A DNA stretch of 44,084 bases, taken from positions 1-44,084 of the forward strand of contig APKF01000019.1 of NCBI GenBank assembly GCA_000353875.1, read 5' to 3'. The position numbers and the translations under genes were made by a program. This DNA is from Candidatus Caldatribacterium californiense OP9-cSCG. GTDB taxonomy: Bacteria > Atribacterota > Atribacteria > Atribacterales > Caldatribacteriaceae. Positions 27,368 through 35,179 of the stretch are shown in pieces. Position 1 is the stretch's first letter. Every line of letters starts with the position of its first letter. The notes below the pieces were generated by a model. The model searched no databases, was not told where the DNA came from, and saw nothing but the letters and a program-made list of their open reading frames with translations.

Positions 27368-28312
27368 TCAGTCCAAATTTACCACAACAATGCTTTCCTC
27401 GTCATTGTTGACTACAAGGATCTGAGTAGCATCTTGAGAAAGAGTAACTGTCCAGGGCTTAAAACCCAAGTCGATAGTTTTAACAACCTTCTTTGAAATA
27501 AGATCGACGACAGAGACACTCCGGCCAGCATTGTTGGTAACGTAAGCCCAAGCTCCATCTGGAGAAATCGCTACATACCAAGGCCATTCTCCAACAATAA
27601 TTTCTCCAATGATTTGAAGGGTATCCACGTTAAGAAGAGAAACACTGTTGGACCTTGTGTTCACTATAACAGCACAGTTCCCCTGGGGAGTGAGGGCTAT
27701 ATCCCAAGGCTTCTCTCCCACCCTGATCCTCTTAATTTCCTCCCCAGTAGAAAGGTCGATCACTGACACATCGTTGGAATCGTAGTTTACTACCAATGCC
27801 CTGGTACCCTCAGGAGTAATGGCAATCCCAGAGGGAGAAAGACCTGTTGGGATTTTCCGAATTTCTGCTTTTCGGTCCAGATCTATCAACGAAACGCTAT
27901 TCGGTACCCAATTGGTAACCAACAAAAGCCGGTTATCAGGCGTAATCGCTACATCTTGGGGTAATTCACCGGTAGCAATTCGTTCCTTTTCTACCCTATT
28001 TAATAAATCCACAACCGAAACATCGTTTGATTGAGAGTTGACTACATAGCAGGTCGAACCATCCCCGGAGAGAACAAGGCTTTTAGGCCCCTGCCCAACA
28101 GCAATCCTTGTTGTTGCACCACTTGCTAAATCTATAAGAGCAATCTCATTCGAAGCCGTATTCGCTACAACAACACCTTGTTGACCAGGAATTACTGCCA
28201 TTCCCCAAGGACTACGTCCTCCTGAGGGAAAGGCCAAAGCGAAAGCCGCAGCGTGATTTAGGCCTACCAAAAGCAGCACTATTACTCCCCATAACCTCAC
28301 GCACCTCTGCAC
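27368..28312 (-). CDS. Secreted seven-bladed YVTN beta-propeller protein
   Basis: 314 residues: an N-terminal signal peptide (hydrophobic GVIVLLLVGLNHAAAFA), then seven repeats of about 42 residues. Each has the pattern P-x-x-(V/I)-A-(I/L)-(T/S)-P-(D/E)-G...VVN..S(N/D)-x-V-S-V-(I/V)-D-L and together they make a complete propeller. Such domains act outside the cytoplasm in binding or adhesion; the enzymatic role is unknown. The GTG at 28312 is chosen because AGGGGAGGG lies 6 nt upstream; an ATG at 28339 overlaps the preceding gene and has no SD. Last gene after three prepilin-like genes, with similarly AT-rich sequence, so it may belong to the same surface structure. Confidence 0.85.
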   Translation of the reverse strand: MQRCVRLWGVIVLLLVGLNHAAAFALAFPSGGRSPWGMAVIPGQQGVVVANTASNEIALIDLASGATTRIAVGQGPKSLVLSGDGSTCYVVNSQSNDVSVVDLLNRVEKERIATGELPQDVAITPDNRLLLVTNWVPNSVSLIDLDRKAEIRKIPTGLSPSGIAITPEGTRALVVNYDSNDVSVIDLSTGEEIKRIRVGEKPWDIALTPQGNCAVIVNTRSNSVSLLNVDTLQIIGEIIVGEWPWYVAISPDGAWAYVTNNAGRSVSVVDLISKKVVKTIDLGFKPWTVTLSQDATQILVVNNDEESIVVVNLD

Positions 28313-28328
28313 AGCTATCCCTCCCCTT

Positions 28329-29507
28329 TTAAGTTTCATCCCATTTGTTAACTCTCAACACCCTTAAGGGATCCCACGCGACGTTGCTATCCATTAAGTC
28401 GGCGTTGTACTTAATTTCCGCGTTTCCAGTAAAGTCTATCCTATAAGCTACAGCTGCTCCAAAAATACAAGAATTTCCCGCTATTTTCAGTGTTCCCTGG
28501 GGTACAAAAAACACCCCCGTTACCTCTCCATTACCAGTAATCTTAGACTCATCACTACTAAGAGAAACAAAAGCGATACTGGCTGGTTGATCCAATTGAT
28601 GAGACATGTTGCCAGTAACATCGATGACCCCCTCTGACACGATAATACCTTGCCCTCTTATAGAAGCATTGCCGGTTATCTTCACCTTCCCCTTAACATA
28701 AACAATAGCATCATCTGCAAGCGATATACTTGCATTGCCTGTTATGGTAAGGTCGCCGTTGATATACGCATTACCAAGATTCACACTAACGTTCCCAGAG
28801 TAAGAAAGGCCACTCGAGTAAATCGTTCCAGTTTTGGCCTTGTCCTCCCAGGACTGCCTAAGACTTTCCTCTACAGTTGGAATCTCCTGGAAGTACTGAG
28901 GGCCAGCGAAGATTCCCTCTCCTACTTTGACATTCCCCTTGATAGTAACACCATTCTCGAGAGCCGAAGATACCGAACCAGTGATTTCGACATTGCCTTT
29001 GAGGGAAATTCTCTCGTGTCCGTAAACATTCCCTTTTGCTTTCCTTTCGTTAGAACTATAAATCCTTGAATTTCCGGTTAAATCGATATCCGTGCTTGAA
29101 GCCAAAGCGTTATTAAAGATCGGTGGAAAACCGGCTCTTTGTACATCAACTGTAACGGTTCTTTCTACTCTTTTGCGTCCAATGGTCACAGTACCCGTGC
29201 TTTGGATGATCCGCTTTGTCTGAGAATTTGAAGAGACGAAAATTTTAAAAGTACCAAGAGGAGCAGCATTAGGAGGAAAAGAAATAGGACTAGCAGGAGG
29301 AGACCAGTTCCAATTTTGGATAAGTTGCTCTATAGCATACTCTATGCCGGCTTCAGCAAGATAATGGGCCTGTACAGAAGCTACATTTAGACGGGCTTCC
29401 TGAGTACCACCAATGAAAAGAAATGATGCGGCTGTAAGAACTGTTGCTAAAGCTAATACCACCACGATGGTGATAAGCAGTACCGAACCTTTGTCCCCCT
29501 TCAGCAT
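28329..29507 (-). CDS. PilX-like prepilin with Gly-Asn repeat passenger
   Basis: 392 residues. The N-terminus KGDKGSVLLITIVVVLALAT is a prepilin-type leader and helix lacking Glu5, as in PilX-type minor pilins; HYLAEAGIEYAIEQL follows. From about residue 135 the protein holds ten short copies of (T/K/S)-G-N-x-x-(I/V), for example LTITGNASI, VKITGNASI, VTIKGNVKV, typical of a right-handed beta-helix or solenoid. The ATG at 29507 has GGAGGGG 6 nt upstream; a TTG five codons earlier does not. Fourth in AT-richer DNA behind pilV- and pilW-like genes. Likely a tip or minor component of a type IV pilus or secretion pseudopilus; the assembly machinery is not in the window. Confidence 0.82.
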   Translation of the reverse strand: MLKGDKGSVLLITIVVVLALATVLTAASFLFIGGTQEARLNVASVQAHYLAEAGIEYAIEQLIQNWNWSPPASPISFPPNAAPLGTFKIFVSSNSQTKRIIQSTGTVTIGRKRVERTVTVDVQRAGFPPIFNNALASSTDIDLTGNSRIYSSNERKAKGNVYGHERISLKGNVEITGSVSSALENGVTIKGNVKVGEGIFAGPQYFQEIPTVEESLRQSWEDKAKTGTIYSSGLSYSGNVSVNLGNAYINGDLTITGNASISLADDAIVYVKGKVKITGNASIRGQGIIVSEGVIDVTGNMSHQLDQPASIAFVSLSSDESKITGNGEVTGVFFVPQGTLKIAGNSCIFGAAVAYRIDFTGNAEIKYNADLMDSNVAWDPLRVLRVNKWDET

Positions 29508-29533
29508 TTCTATCCCCTCCAAACGCTTTACAC

Positions 29534-30058
29534 CTACTTAGAAGGACTCCTTTTGAAGAAGGAAGCCTGAAAAATCTGCTCTTTCCCCGCTACAAGCGCT
29601 CTAATTTCGATGGTCACCAGGTTTGAGGATTTTTCGATTTTGAAGTCCTCTATACCTTGAACGATGACTCGTTCCCCTTGACCGTTCTTGGAGCGCACTA
29701 TGGTCTTCACGACCTTTCCATTGATAGAATACTCCTTGAGGGAGTATTCTATAATTGAGCCTGAGTTCTCAACAATCATGGCTCGAGAAGAGCTTGTATT
29801 TATTTGTTTAGCACTGCGAATACTCCGAGCAGCTTCTAAGAAAAAGCGGTTTACCTGGCTGATGAGGATCTGCTGATTCACCTGGCTCTTGCTACCTGGG
29901 GCGAGGTATCCCCCCAGAAGTTCAAGACGCATCCGAAAACCAAGCGAGAAAATGGTCGCATACGCGATAAAAAGGAGGAACGAAAGGATACCTACAGTAA
30001 TGGTTACCTCTAAAAGTGTGAAACCTTGGTAACTTTTAATCCGCCTGCAGGAGATCAT
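29534..30058 (-). CDS. PilW/PulJ-like minor prepilin
   Basis: 174 residues. A short basic leader ends in QG^FTLLEVTITVGILSFLLF, the class III prepilin cleavage site with Glu5, followed by an amphipathic helix and a beta-rich C-terminus (SIIEYSLKEYSING, ITIEIRALV-like). The ATG at 30058 lies inside the end of the pilV-like gene with GGGAGG 5 nt upstream. The order pilV-pilW-pilX on one transcript is the classical minor-pilin arrangement. Confidence 0.85.
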   Translation of the reverse strand: MISCRRIKSYQGFTLLEVTITVGILSFLLFIAYATIFSLGFRMRLELLGGYLAPGSKSQVNQQILISQVNRFFLEAARSIRSAKQINTSSSRAMIVENSGSIIEYSLKEYSINGKVVKTIVRSKNGQGERVIVQGIEDFKIEKSSNLVTIEIRALVAGKEQIFQASFFKRSPSK

Positions 30059-30527
30059 TGATACCTCCCTTAACCACCAGAGTTACAAAACGTACTGGGT
30101 TCATGTTCTCTCTCCAGGCTACCTTCAGCTCCACAACATAGCTTTCTGAAGATTCTGGGATAAGATCCAAAGTAGAGTACAACAAGACCTCAGGTATAAC
30201 CTGAAGAACAGACGCTGGAGGAGCAATCTCAAGGTATTCGTAGAAAGAAGATAAGGACTTGCTGGCCAAAGCATTAAGAAGCCCTGGAACGCTTTTATTT
30301 CCTAACCTTGGTTCAAAGGGAATGGCTCGAAGTCGCTCCATAACGTCGGTAACAAGCAGCACACAAGCAGCATACTCGCGATTGCTTTCGCTTGCACGCA
30401 AATTCATTACAAATAGCCCCAAAACAGCACTAACACCAAAACCTGCTATAACGACTGCCATAACAACTTCGAGTAAGGTAGCACCTTTTTCTTTCCAGAT
30501 TTTGTTCACTCTGTCTTTCCGGAACAT
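30036..30527 (-). CDS. PilV-like minor prepilin
   Basis: 163 residues. KEKG^ATLLEVVMAVVIAGFGVSAVLGLF is a prepilin leader and hydrophobic helix with Glu5, and NREYAACVLLVTDVMERLRAIPF follows, as in PilV/PulI proteins. The ATG at 30527 is preferred over a TTG at 30551 that would lengthen the leader; the SD is weak (GAGG, about 13 nt). First of the pilin module; the 76 bp upstream are AT-rich but contain only a poor promoter (TTTTTG-17-TAAAAA). Confidence 0.82.
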   Translation of the reverse strand: MFRKDRVNKIWKEKGATLLEVVMAVVIAGFGVSAVLGLFVMNLRASESNREYAACVLLVTDVMERLRAIPFEPRLGNKSVPGLLNALASKSLSSFYEYLEIAPPASVLQVIPEVLLYSTLDLIPESSESYVVELKVAWRENMNPVRFVTLVVKGGINDLLQAD

Positions 30528-30603
30528 AACTATTCCCCATCCTCTGTTCAACTTTTACAGGATACATTTTTATGCCAAAACTAGAGATCCAAAAACGAAT
30601 ACC

Positions 30604-32136
30604 TCACGATCTGCCTCCACCCAGCTCCTCAAATACCTCACACAGGGCGAGGTAACTCCTCACAAAGGTGGGGTAAACCCGGTCGTACACCCTTTTCTCC
30701 TCTTCCTGTGGCGCAAACCGGTCCCGGATTCTCACAAGCTCCTTTGCCACTTCAATCCCCCGGTAGAGCCCTATCCCCACCCCTCCACAGATGGCCGCAC
30801 CAAGGGAGGTCGCCTCTTCCCGGTACACGGGGCGAAGGACTTCAAGACCAAAGACATCGGCAAGCATCTGGGCCCAGAAATCCCCCTTTGCTCCGCCTCC
30901 GATGATGCGCATGTTTGCTATTCTGAGCCCCTGCTCCCGGAAGGCATCAAGGATAATCCGGAGGTTCAGGCTCACACCCTCAAGGACGGCCCGAATCAGG
31001 TGGGCTCTGGTGTGCCTTGGGGTAAGTCCGATGAATACCCCCCGGGCATGGGGGTTCCACCAGGGAGCCCGCTCCCCCAGAAGATACGGGAGGAAAAGGA
31101 GGCCTTCGCTTCCTGCTGGAACCTTTCCCGCCTCAAGGTCCATGAGTGCATAAGGACTCACCCCGAGTTTCTCCGCCGCCTTCACTTCTTCCCCGCAGAG
31201 GGTATCCCGGCACCACTGGTACGAGCCCCCCGCAGCCTGCATGGTTCCAGTGGGCATGAAAAGTCCCGGGGCGAGGTGGTGGAAGGTGAAGGTCCGCATC
31301 TGAGGATCGTAAAAAGGTTTCCGGGAAGCCAGGGCAATCCAGGAGGAGGAACCGAGGTAGTTGTATGCCTGCCCTTCTTCGACCACTCCTGCACCACAGG
31401 CCGCACAGGCTCCATCTCCGCCGCCAATCACCACCGGCGTCCCCGGTAAAAGCCCTACTTCCTCGGCTGCCTTTTTCGTCACCTCCCCCACCACAGCAAA
31501 AGAGGGAAAAACAGGTGGAAGTTTCTCCTCTTCGATGCCCACAGCCTCAAGAATCTTTGCGGACCAGCGTTCTTCGGTGATGTCAAAGAGATTCGTCCCG
31601 GAGGCGTCGGAAAAATCCGTTGCCCACTGCCCTGTGAGCCGGAAGACCACAAAGTCCTTGGCCAGGAGAAACTTCCGCGCCTTCCTGTAGACTTCAGGCC
31701 GGTGATTCCGGAACCAGAGGATTTTCGCTAGAGAATAGTTGGGGCTCAATCGGTGTCCGGTAATCCGATAAATTTCTTCATCGGCAATCCTCTCCCGGAC
31801 CCACTCGACCTCCTTCACTCCCCGGCGGTCCGCCCAGATGATAATCCGGTCAAGGGGTACTCCCCGCTCATCCACTGGCAGGGCCCCCATCATCTGGCCA
31901 GAGAAGGAAACAACACCGATGTCTTCTTTTTTCACCCTGGCTTTCTCAAGAAGGGCCCGCGTGGAAAAAATTACCGCTTTCCAGTAATCCTCCGGGTCCT
32001 GTTCGACGGATAACGCATCGGGGTAAAAGGTCTCGTACCCGAAGAAGCTGCTTGCCAGACACTCCCCCTCCGGGCCAAAGAGCGTGGCTTTGTTGCCCGT
32101 GGTCCCCAGGTCATGGGCTATGATGAGCTTCCCCAT
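30604..32136 (-). CDS. xylB: Xylulokinase (FGGY family)
   Basis: Phosphorylates D-xylulose to xylulose 5-phosphate. 510 residues. AHDLGTTGNKATLF phosphate loop, SFSGQMMGALPVDERG with the substrate motif, IIWADRRG, GGGDGACAACGAG with the catalytic Asp, and C-terminal IIGGGAKGDFWAQMLADVFG. The ATG at 32136 follows a purine-rich SD (GGAGAAGGGGGAAG) and overlaps the CorC-family gene by 26 bp. No xylose isomerase is in the window, so a close relative of xylulose could be the true substrate. Confidence 0.88.
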   Translation of the reverse strand: MGKLIIAHDLGTTGNKATLFGPEGECLASSFFGYETFYPDALSVEQDPEDYWKAVIFSTRALLEKARVKKEDIGVVSFSGQMMGALPVDERGVPLDRIIIWADRRGVKEVEWVRERIADEEIYRITGHRLSPNYSLAKILWFRNHRPEVYRKARKFLLAKDFVVFRLTGQWATDFSDASGTNLFDITEERWSAKILEAVGIEEEKLPPVFPSFAVVGEVTKKAAEEVGLLPGTPVVIGGGDGACAACGAGVVEEGQAYNYLGSSSWIALASRKPFYDPQMRTFTFHHLAPGLFMPTGTMQAAGGSYQWCRDTLCGEEVKAAEKLGVSPYALMDLEAGKVPAGSEGLLFLPYLLGERAPWWNPHARGVFIGLTPRHTRAHLIRAVLEGVSLNLRIILDAFREQGLRIANMRIIGGGAKGDFWAQMLADVFGLEVLRPVYREEATSLGAAICGGVGIGLYRGIEVAKELVRIRDRFAPQEEEKRVYDRVYPTFVRSYLALCEVFEELGGGRS

Positions 32137-33439
32137 GGTTTTCTTCCCCCTTCTCCTCAACGGTGAGGCGTACTGTAGCGATGCGCTTCCCCCTCATTCG
32201 CTCAACCTTGAGCCTGTAGCCATTGATGCTGACCGTTTCTCCTTCTTCAGGGATTTTCCCAAGGAGTTCCATAACGAGACCCCCCAGGGTTTCGGATTCC
32301 TCGCTTTCAGGAATCTGCACTCCCAGGGTTTCGTTCACCGTCTCTATGGGGAGTGAGGCGTCCACAAGGTACTCACGGTCGCTAATCTTCCGGTACGGAG
32401 GGGCCTCCCGGTCGTGCTCGTCCCGGATCTCACCCACAAGTTCCTCCAGGAGGTCCTCAATGGTGACAAGCCCTGCTGTTCCTCCGTACTCATCAAGGAC
32501 GATGGCCATGTGGATGCGCCGCTGCTGCAGCTCGCGCAAAAGCTCCACGACTTTCTTCGTCGCAGGGACAAAATGGATGGGACGGAGGATTTCCCGCACC
32601 GGTTTCTCGAGGTCACCCTCTTTTAACGCCGGGAGCATGTCTTTAATGTGGACGAAACCGATGATGTTATCGATATCCTCCCGGTACACTGGGAGACGGG
32701 AAAAATGGCTCTTCAGCGAAAGTTCCAGAGCTTCCCCAAGGGTGGCGTTCTCCTCAATGCACACCATGTCGGTCCTTGGAGTCATGACCTCATACGCCAG
32801 GGTATCCCCAAACTCAAAGACTTCGCTGATGAGCCGCCGCTCTTCTAAAGGAAGTGTCCACTGCTCGGCGATGAAGAGCTTGAGCTCCTCATCACTTAGA
32901 GAACTCGCGGCCTCCTGGGTGACCCCAAAGAGACGGGAGATAACATCCGTGGATGCTGAGAGGGCAACCACCACCGGGCGCAGGACCCGGGAGAAGAAGA
33001 AGATGAACCGGGAGGAAATAAGGGCAAGGCGCTCCGGATGCGCCATGGCTATCCGCTTGGGCACAAGCTCCCCAAGGACCAGGGTAACGAAAGAGATGAG
33101 GACCGTGACGCAGATTACGGCAATCTCTTCTCCAAGAGTCGCAAGAACCGGAAGGCCACTGGCTTCAAGGTGCCTTCCAAGATTCCGGGCAAGGGAAATG
33201 GCACCGGTGGCGCTTGCGAAAAACCCTGCCATGGTTACCCCAATCTGGATGGTGGCCAGGAATTCACTCGGGTTCTCGAGAAGATGGTGCAGCGCTTCAA
33301 GCTGCTTTTCTGAACCTTTCCCTTTCGCCAGGTGGATACGGCTCCTCCGGGTGGAAATAAGGGCAATTTCAGAAGCCGCAAAAAAGGCATTCATGGCAAC
33401 AAGAAGCAGTATGAGAAGGATTGTTCCCAGATACTCCAC
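32111..33439 (-). CDS. Hemolysin C/CorC family membrane protein (DUF21-CBS)
   Basis: 442 residues: a four-helix DUF21/CNNM transmembrane domain (about 1-190) with MNAFFAASEIALIS and VLGELVPKRIA, a pair of CBS domains (about 210-335, EVMTPRTDMVCI and HMAIVLDEYGGTAGLVTIEDLLEE), and a C-terminal CorC_HlyC domain. Members are linked to Mg2+/Co2+ export or Mg homeostasis. The start is GTG at 33439 with GGAGG 9 nt upstream; between them is ATGATGTAA, a two-codon ORF. It has an unusual leader of at least 100 nt with inverted repeats (next entry). Confidence 0.92.
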   Translation of the reverse strand: MEYLGTILLILLLVAMNAFFAASEIALISTRRSRIHLAKGKGSEKQLEALHHLLENPSEFLATIQIGVTMAGFFASATGAISLARNLGRHLEASGLPVLATLGEEIAVICVTVLISFVTLVLGELVPKRIAMAHPERLALISSRFIFFFSRVLRPVVVALSASTDVISRLFGVTQEAASSLSDEELKLFIAEQWTLPLEERRLISEVFEFGDTLAYEVMTPRTDMVCIEENATLGEALELSLKSHFSRLPVYREDIDNIIGFVHIKDMLPALKEGDLEKPVREILRPIHFVPATKKVVELLRELQQRRIHMAIVLDEYGGTAGLVTIEDLLEELVGEIRDEHDREAPPYRKISDREYLVDASLPIETVNETLGVQIPESEESETLGGLVMELLGKIPEEGETVSINGYRLKVERMRGKRIATVRLTVEEKGEENHGEAHHSP

Positions 33440-33587
33440 TTACATCATCCTCCGGGACAGGTGAGGGCAAAAAGCGGCGCTCCGGTGAAACCTAAAGGGA
33501 TACAGGGGGAAAGAAAACCGCTCGTCCGGGTCCTCGCTTTCAGACACTGCTTTCGGTATCCCCTCTCCCTCTCTGGTCTTGTTCTTT
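33440..33587 (-). other. Leader of the CorC-family gene, possibly structured
   Basis: No gene seen here. On the minus strand GGGATAC (33556-33562) pairs with GTATCCC (33497-33503), enclosing 52 nt. Downstream an AGCGG inside this loop can pair with a later CCGCT that is followed by TTTTTG, so two crossing, exclusive pairings are possible, as in attenuators. A weak extended -10 promoter (TG-G-TAAGAT, 33588-33596; TGGCAA at 33611-33616) could start it, but that stretch also lies in a decayed gene of the other strand. I recognise no known riboswitch consensus. Confidence 0.3.
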
Positions 33588-33979
33588 ATCTTACCATATC
33601 TTCAGAAGATTTGCCACCTTGGCCTTTTACCGGCCCGGAATGGGAAGAACGCCACCTGACCGGTACACGAAACCCCAGACCGCCAATCCATCTCCATTCA
33701 CAGCGCAAGTGAAGGGCACGGGATAGATAACCTCTGTGGTACCCAAAGGTGTGCTTCACGGTTATGGGGAAAAACCGGAGTCCTTTTCGAAGAGCTTCCA
33801 ACGGCCTGCGAAAGTGTGGTAGTATTCGGTGAGGCTACCTCTGTGGACGGAGAGGAAAAAGGACGGCTCTCCGGACTCTCATCAAGAAGTGCGCCCCTGC
33901 GGATGAGGGAGTCGAAAAAGAGATAGAGAACCTGAGGGGCGCAACGGCAGTAATCCGAAGAGCAGAGGAAATGGCGTAG
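33580..33979 (+). pseudogene. Decayed PPOX-class FMN-binding (NimA-like) gene
   Basis: No intact ORF, but successive frames spell a split-barrel flavoprotein of the pyridoxamine-phosphate-oxidase/NimA type. In order: ICHLGLLPARNGKNA (from about 33610); IHLHS (33686-33700); SASEGHGIDNLCG (from 33702); KVCFTVMGK (from 33746); TGVLFEELPTACESVVVFGE; ATSVDGEEK; and RTALRTLIKKCAPADEGVEK to AVIRRAEEMA, stop at 33979. At least four single-base shifts are needed, some in A5 runs (near 33770 and 33856). The relatives have HSAxEGxKID, VCFxV and ESVVVFGxA in the same order. It lies 27 bp before the alpha/beta hydrolase on the same strand. Confidence 0.6.
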
Positions 33980-34006
33980 TCCAGAAGACCAAAAGGAGTA
34001 AAGATT

Positions 34007-34807
34007 ATGGAAGCGGACTTCGTGCCTTTCAGAGAACACAGGGAGTACACGATCTTCCGTTTCTTTCTGCAACCTGACCTCCCCACCCTCTTCCTCACAC
34101 CCCGGAATGTCCCTCCACCGTACCCTGCCGTCTTTTTCCTCCACCACTACCGGGGGTCGAAAGAAAATCTCACCTTCTTTGCCCTCGAGGCAGCACGAAG
34201 GGGCCTTGCGGTTCTGGCCATTGACATGGAGTACCACGGGGAACGGAGGGTCAACGGCAGAGACATCCTCTCGACAGACCTTGAGGATGACTACCAGGCG
34301 TTCCTCCGGACCTTCGAGCACGCCCTTTCTGCCCTTCACTTCCTCGAAACGCATGAAAGTATCCGCCCGGGAGAAATCTTCTTTCTCGGTGTGAGCCTTG
34401 GGGCACTTGTGGGCGCTGTTATCGCTGCGCTTTACGGGAAATTCAGGGGCATTGCCCTTGTCGTTGGCGGAGGGAACATCGAAATCCTCTTCCAGGAGAG
34501 CATGCTCGACTCCATCGTGGACATTCGTTACGATCTCCGGAAACGGGGCATACCGGTTCGCGACGTCGCCACAGCCTGGAAGGACCTCGACCCCGTGAAC
34601 GCAGCAGAAGCACTCACCGACACTCCGGCCTTTTTCTTCAATGCTACCCGGGATACCATCGTTCCGGGGGAGTGTACTCTTGCGCTCTACAGGGCAATCC
34701 GTGCCCCGAAGGAAATCCAGTGGTTCCACGCCGAGCACGATCTCTTCTACCTTCCCCGGTACCGCATTCCCCAGAGAGTCTTTGAACGCTTCACCGCACT
34801 GCGGTGA
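34007..34807 (+). CDS. Alpha/beta hydrolase
   Basis: 266-residue serine hydrolase of the dienelactone hydrolase/prolyl oligopeptidase-like type, apparently cytoplasmic. FLHHYRGSKENLTFFALEAA carries the oxyanion region, GVSLG holds nucleophile Ser130, NATRDTIVP the Asp and FHAEHDLFY the His of the triad. The ATG has AGGAG 9 nt upstream. No signal peptide. It stands alone on the plus strand after the PPOX pseudogene. Substrate unknown; carboxyl-ester or peptide hydrolysis is a class-level guess. Confidence 0.85.
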   Translation: MEADFVPFREHREYTIFRFFLQPDLPTLFLTPRNVPPPYPAVFFLHHYRGSKENLTFFALEAARRGLAVLAIDMEYHGERRVNGRDILSTDLEDDYQAFLRTFEHALSALHFLETHESIRPGEIFFLGVSLGALVGAVIAALYGKFRGIALVVGGGNIEILFQESMLDSIVDIRYDLRKRGIPVRDVATAWKDLDPVNAAEALTDTPAFFFNATRDTIVPGECTLALYRAIRAPKEIQWFHAEHDLFYLPRYRIPQRVFERFTALR

Positions 34808-34845
34808 ACTCGAGATTCCTCCGCTCCGGGAACTCTACCGACAGC

Positions 34846-34882
34846 TTTCGGGGAGGGAACTCCAGGGTGTCCCCGCCCGAAA
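34846..34882. other. Imperfect hairpin after the hydrolase
   Basis: TTTCGGG and CCCGAAA (7 pairs) enclose a GGGA/TCCC inner stem. No T-tract follows on either strand, so it is not a standard intrinsic terminator, but it may protect or end the hydrolase mRNA. The remaining non-coding sequence from 34808 to 35179 holds the RNA gene below; 35080-35179 shows nothing further. Confidence 0.4.
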
Positions 34883-34902
34883 CTTGTGGAAGAACAGGGG
34901 GT

Positions 34903-35044
34903 AAAAAAGAACCATGGGCTCCAACGAACCTTCAGGTGTTTTCAGGAGGCATTGCGCCTCTTTTGCGGGCTTCCTCCTCATCCCCTCTTTCGGGGGGACT
35001 CTGGAGGGTCCCAGACCACCTTCCGATTCCTCGGAACCCATGGC
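34903..35044 (-). ncRNA. Novel structured small RNA, about 140 nt
   Basis: An intergenic transcript unit with its own promoter and end. The 5' strand from 35043 (CCATGGGTTCCGA) pairs with the 3' strand (TTGGAGCCCATGG), 13 pairs; GAATC/GGTTC adds 5; then a symmetric 3x3 loop GGA/GAA that can form tandem sheared G-A pairs; then AGGTG/CACCT, 5 more. Inside are three hairpins: TCTGG/CCAGA, CCCC/GGGG and GGAGG/CCTCC. The closing stem is followed by TTC and six T, so it doubles as terminator. Several G-U pairs exist only on this strand, which fixes the orientation. It does not match 6S, SRP, RNase P RNA, tmRNA or riboswitch consensus sequences I know. There is no plausible ORF: the frame here is antisense-like. 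Confidence 0.65.
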
Positions 35045-35050
35045 GATTAT

Positions 35051-35079
35051 AGGATACACCCTCTTCTTTTTCCTGTCAA
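35051..35079 (-). promoter_or_regulatory. Promoter of the small RNA
   Basis: TTGACA (35074-35079), 17 bp, TATCCT (35051-35056) on the minus strand. The predicted start, about 35044, is within a base or two of the 5' end of the RNA's closing stem. Confidence 0.75.
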
Positions 35080-35179
35080 GGGGGTAGAAAAAAAATTTTG
35101 GGAAAAATTTGTGTAGAGGAAAGAGAGCCTCCCGGTGAAAGGTTATCAGGCAAACTGGAAGAGGTTCCCGGAACCTCCA

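Noticed and set aside
33698-34738. 346-codon minus-strand frame
   Set aside because: Antisense to the alpha/beta hydrolase and the PPOX pseudogene; no protein family features.
34903-35044. 6S RNA or SRP RNA identity for the small RNA
   Set aside because: 6S is one long hairpin with a central bubble, while this has three inner hairpins; the SRP tetraloop region is absent.
34835-35059. 74-codon ORF over the small RNA
   Set aside because: Its start would be the GTG within the -10 region and upstream of the predicted transcript start; composition is not protein-like.
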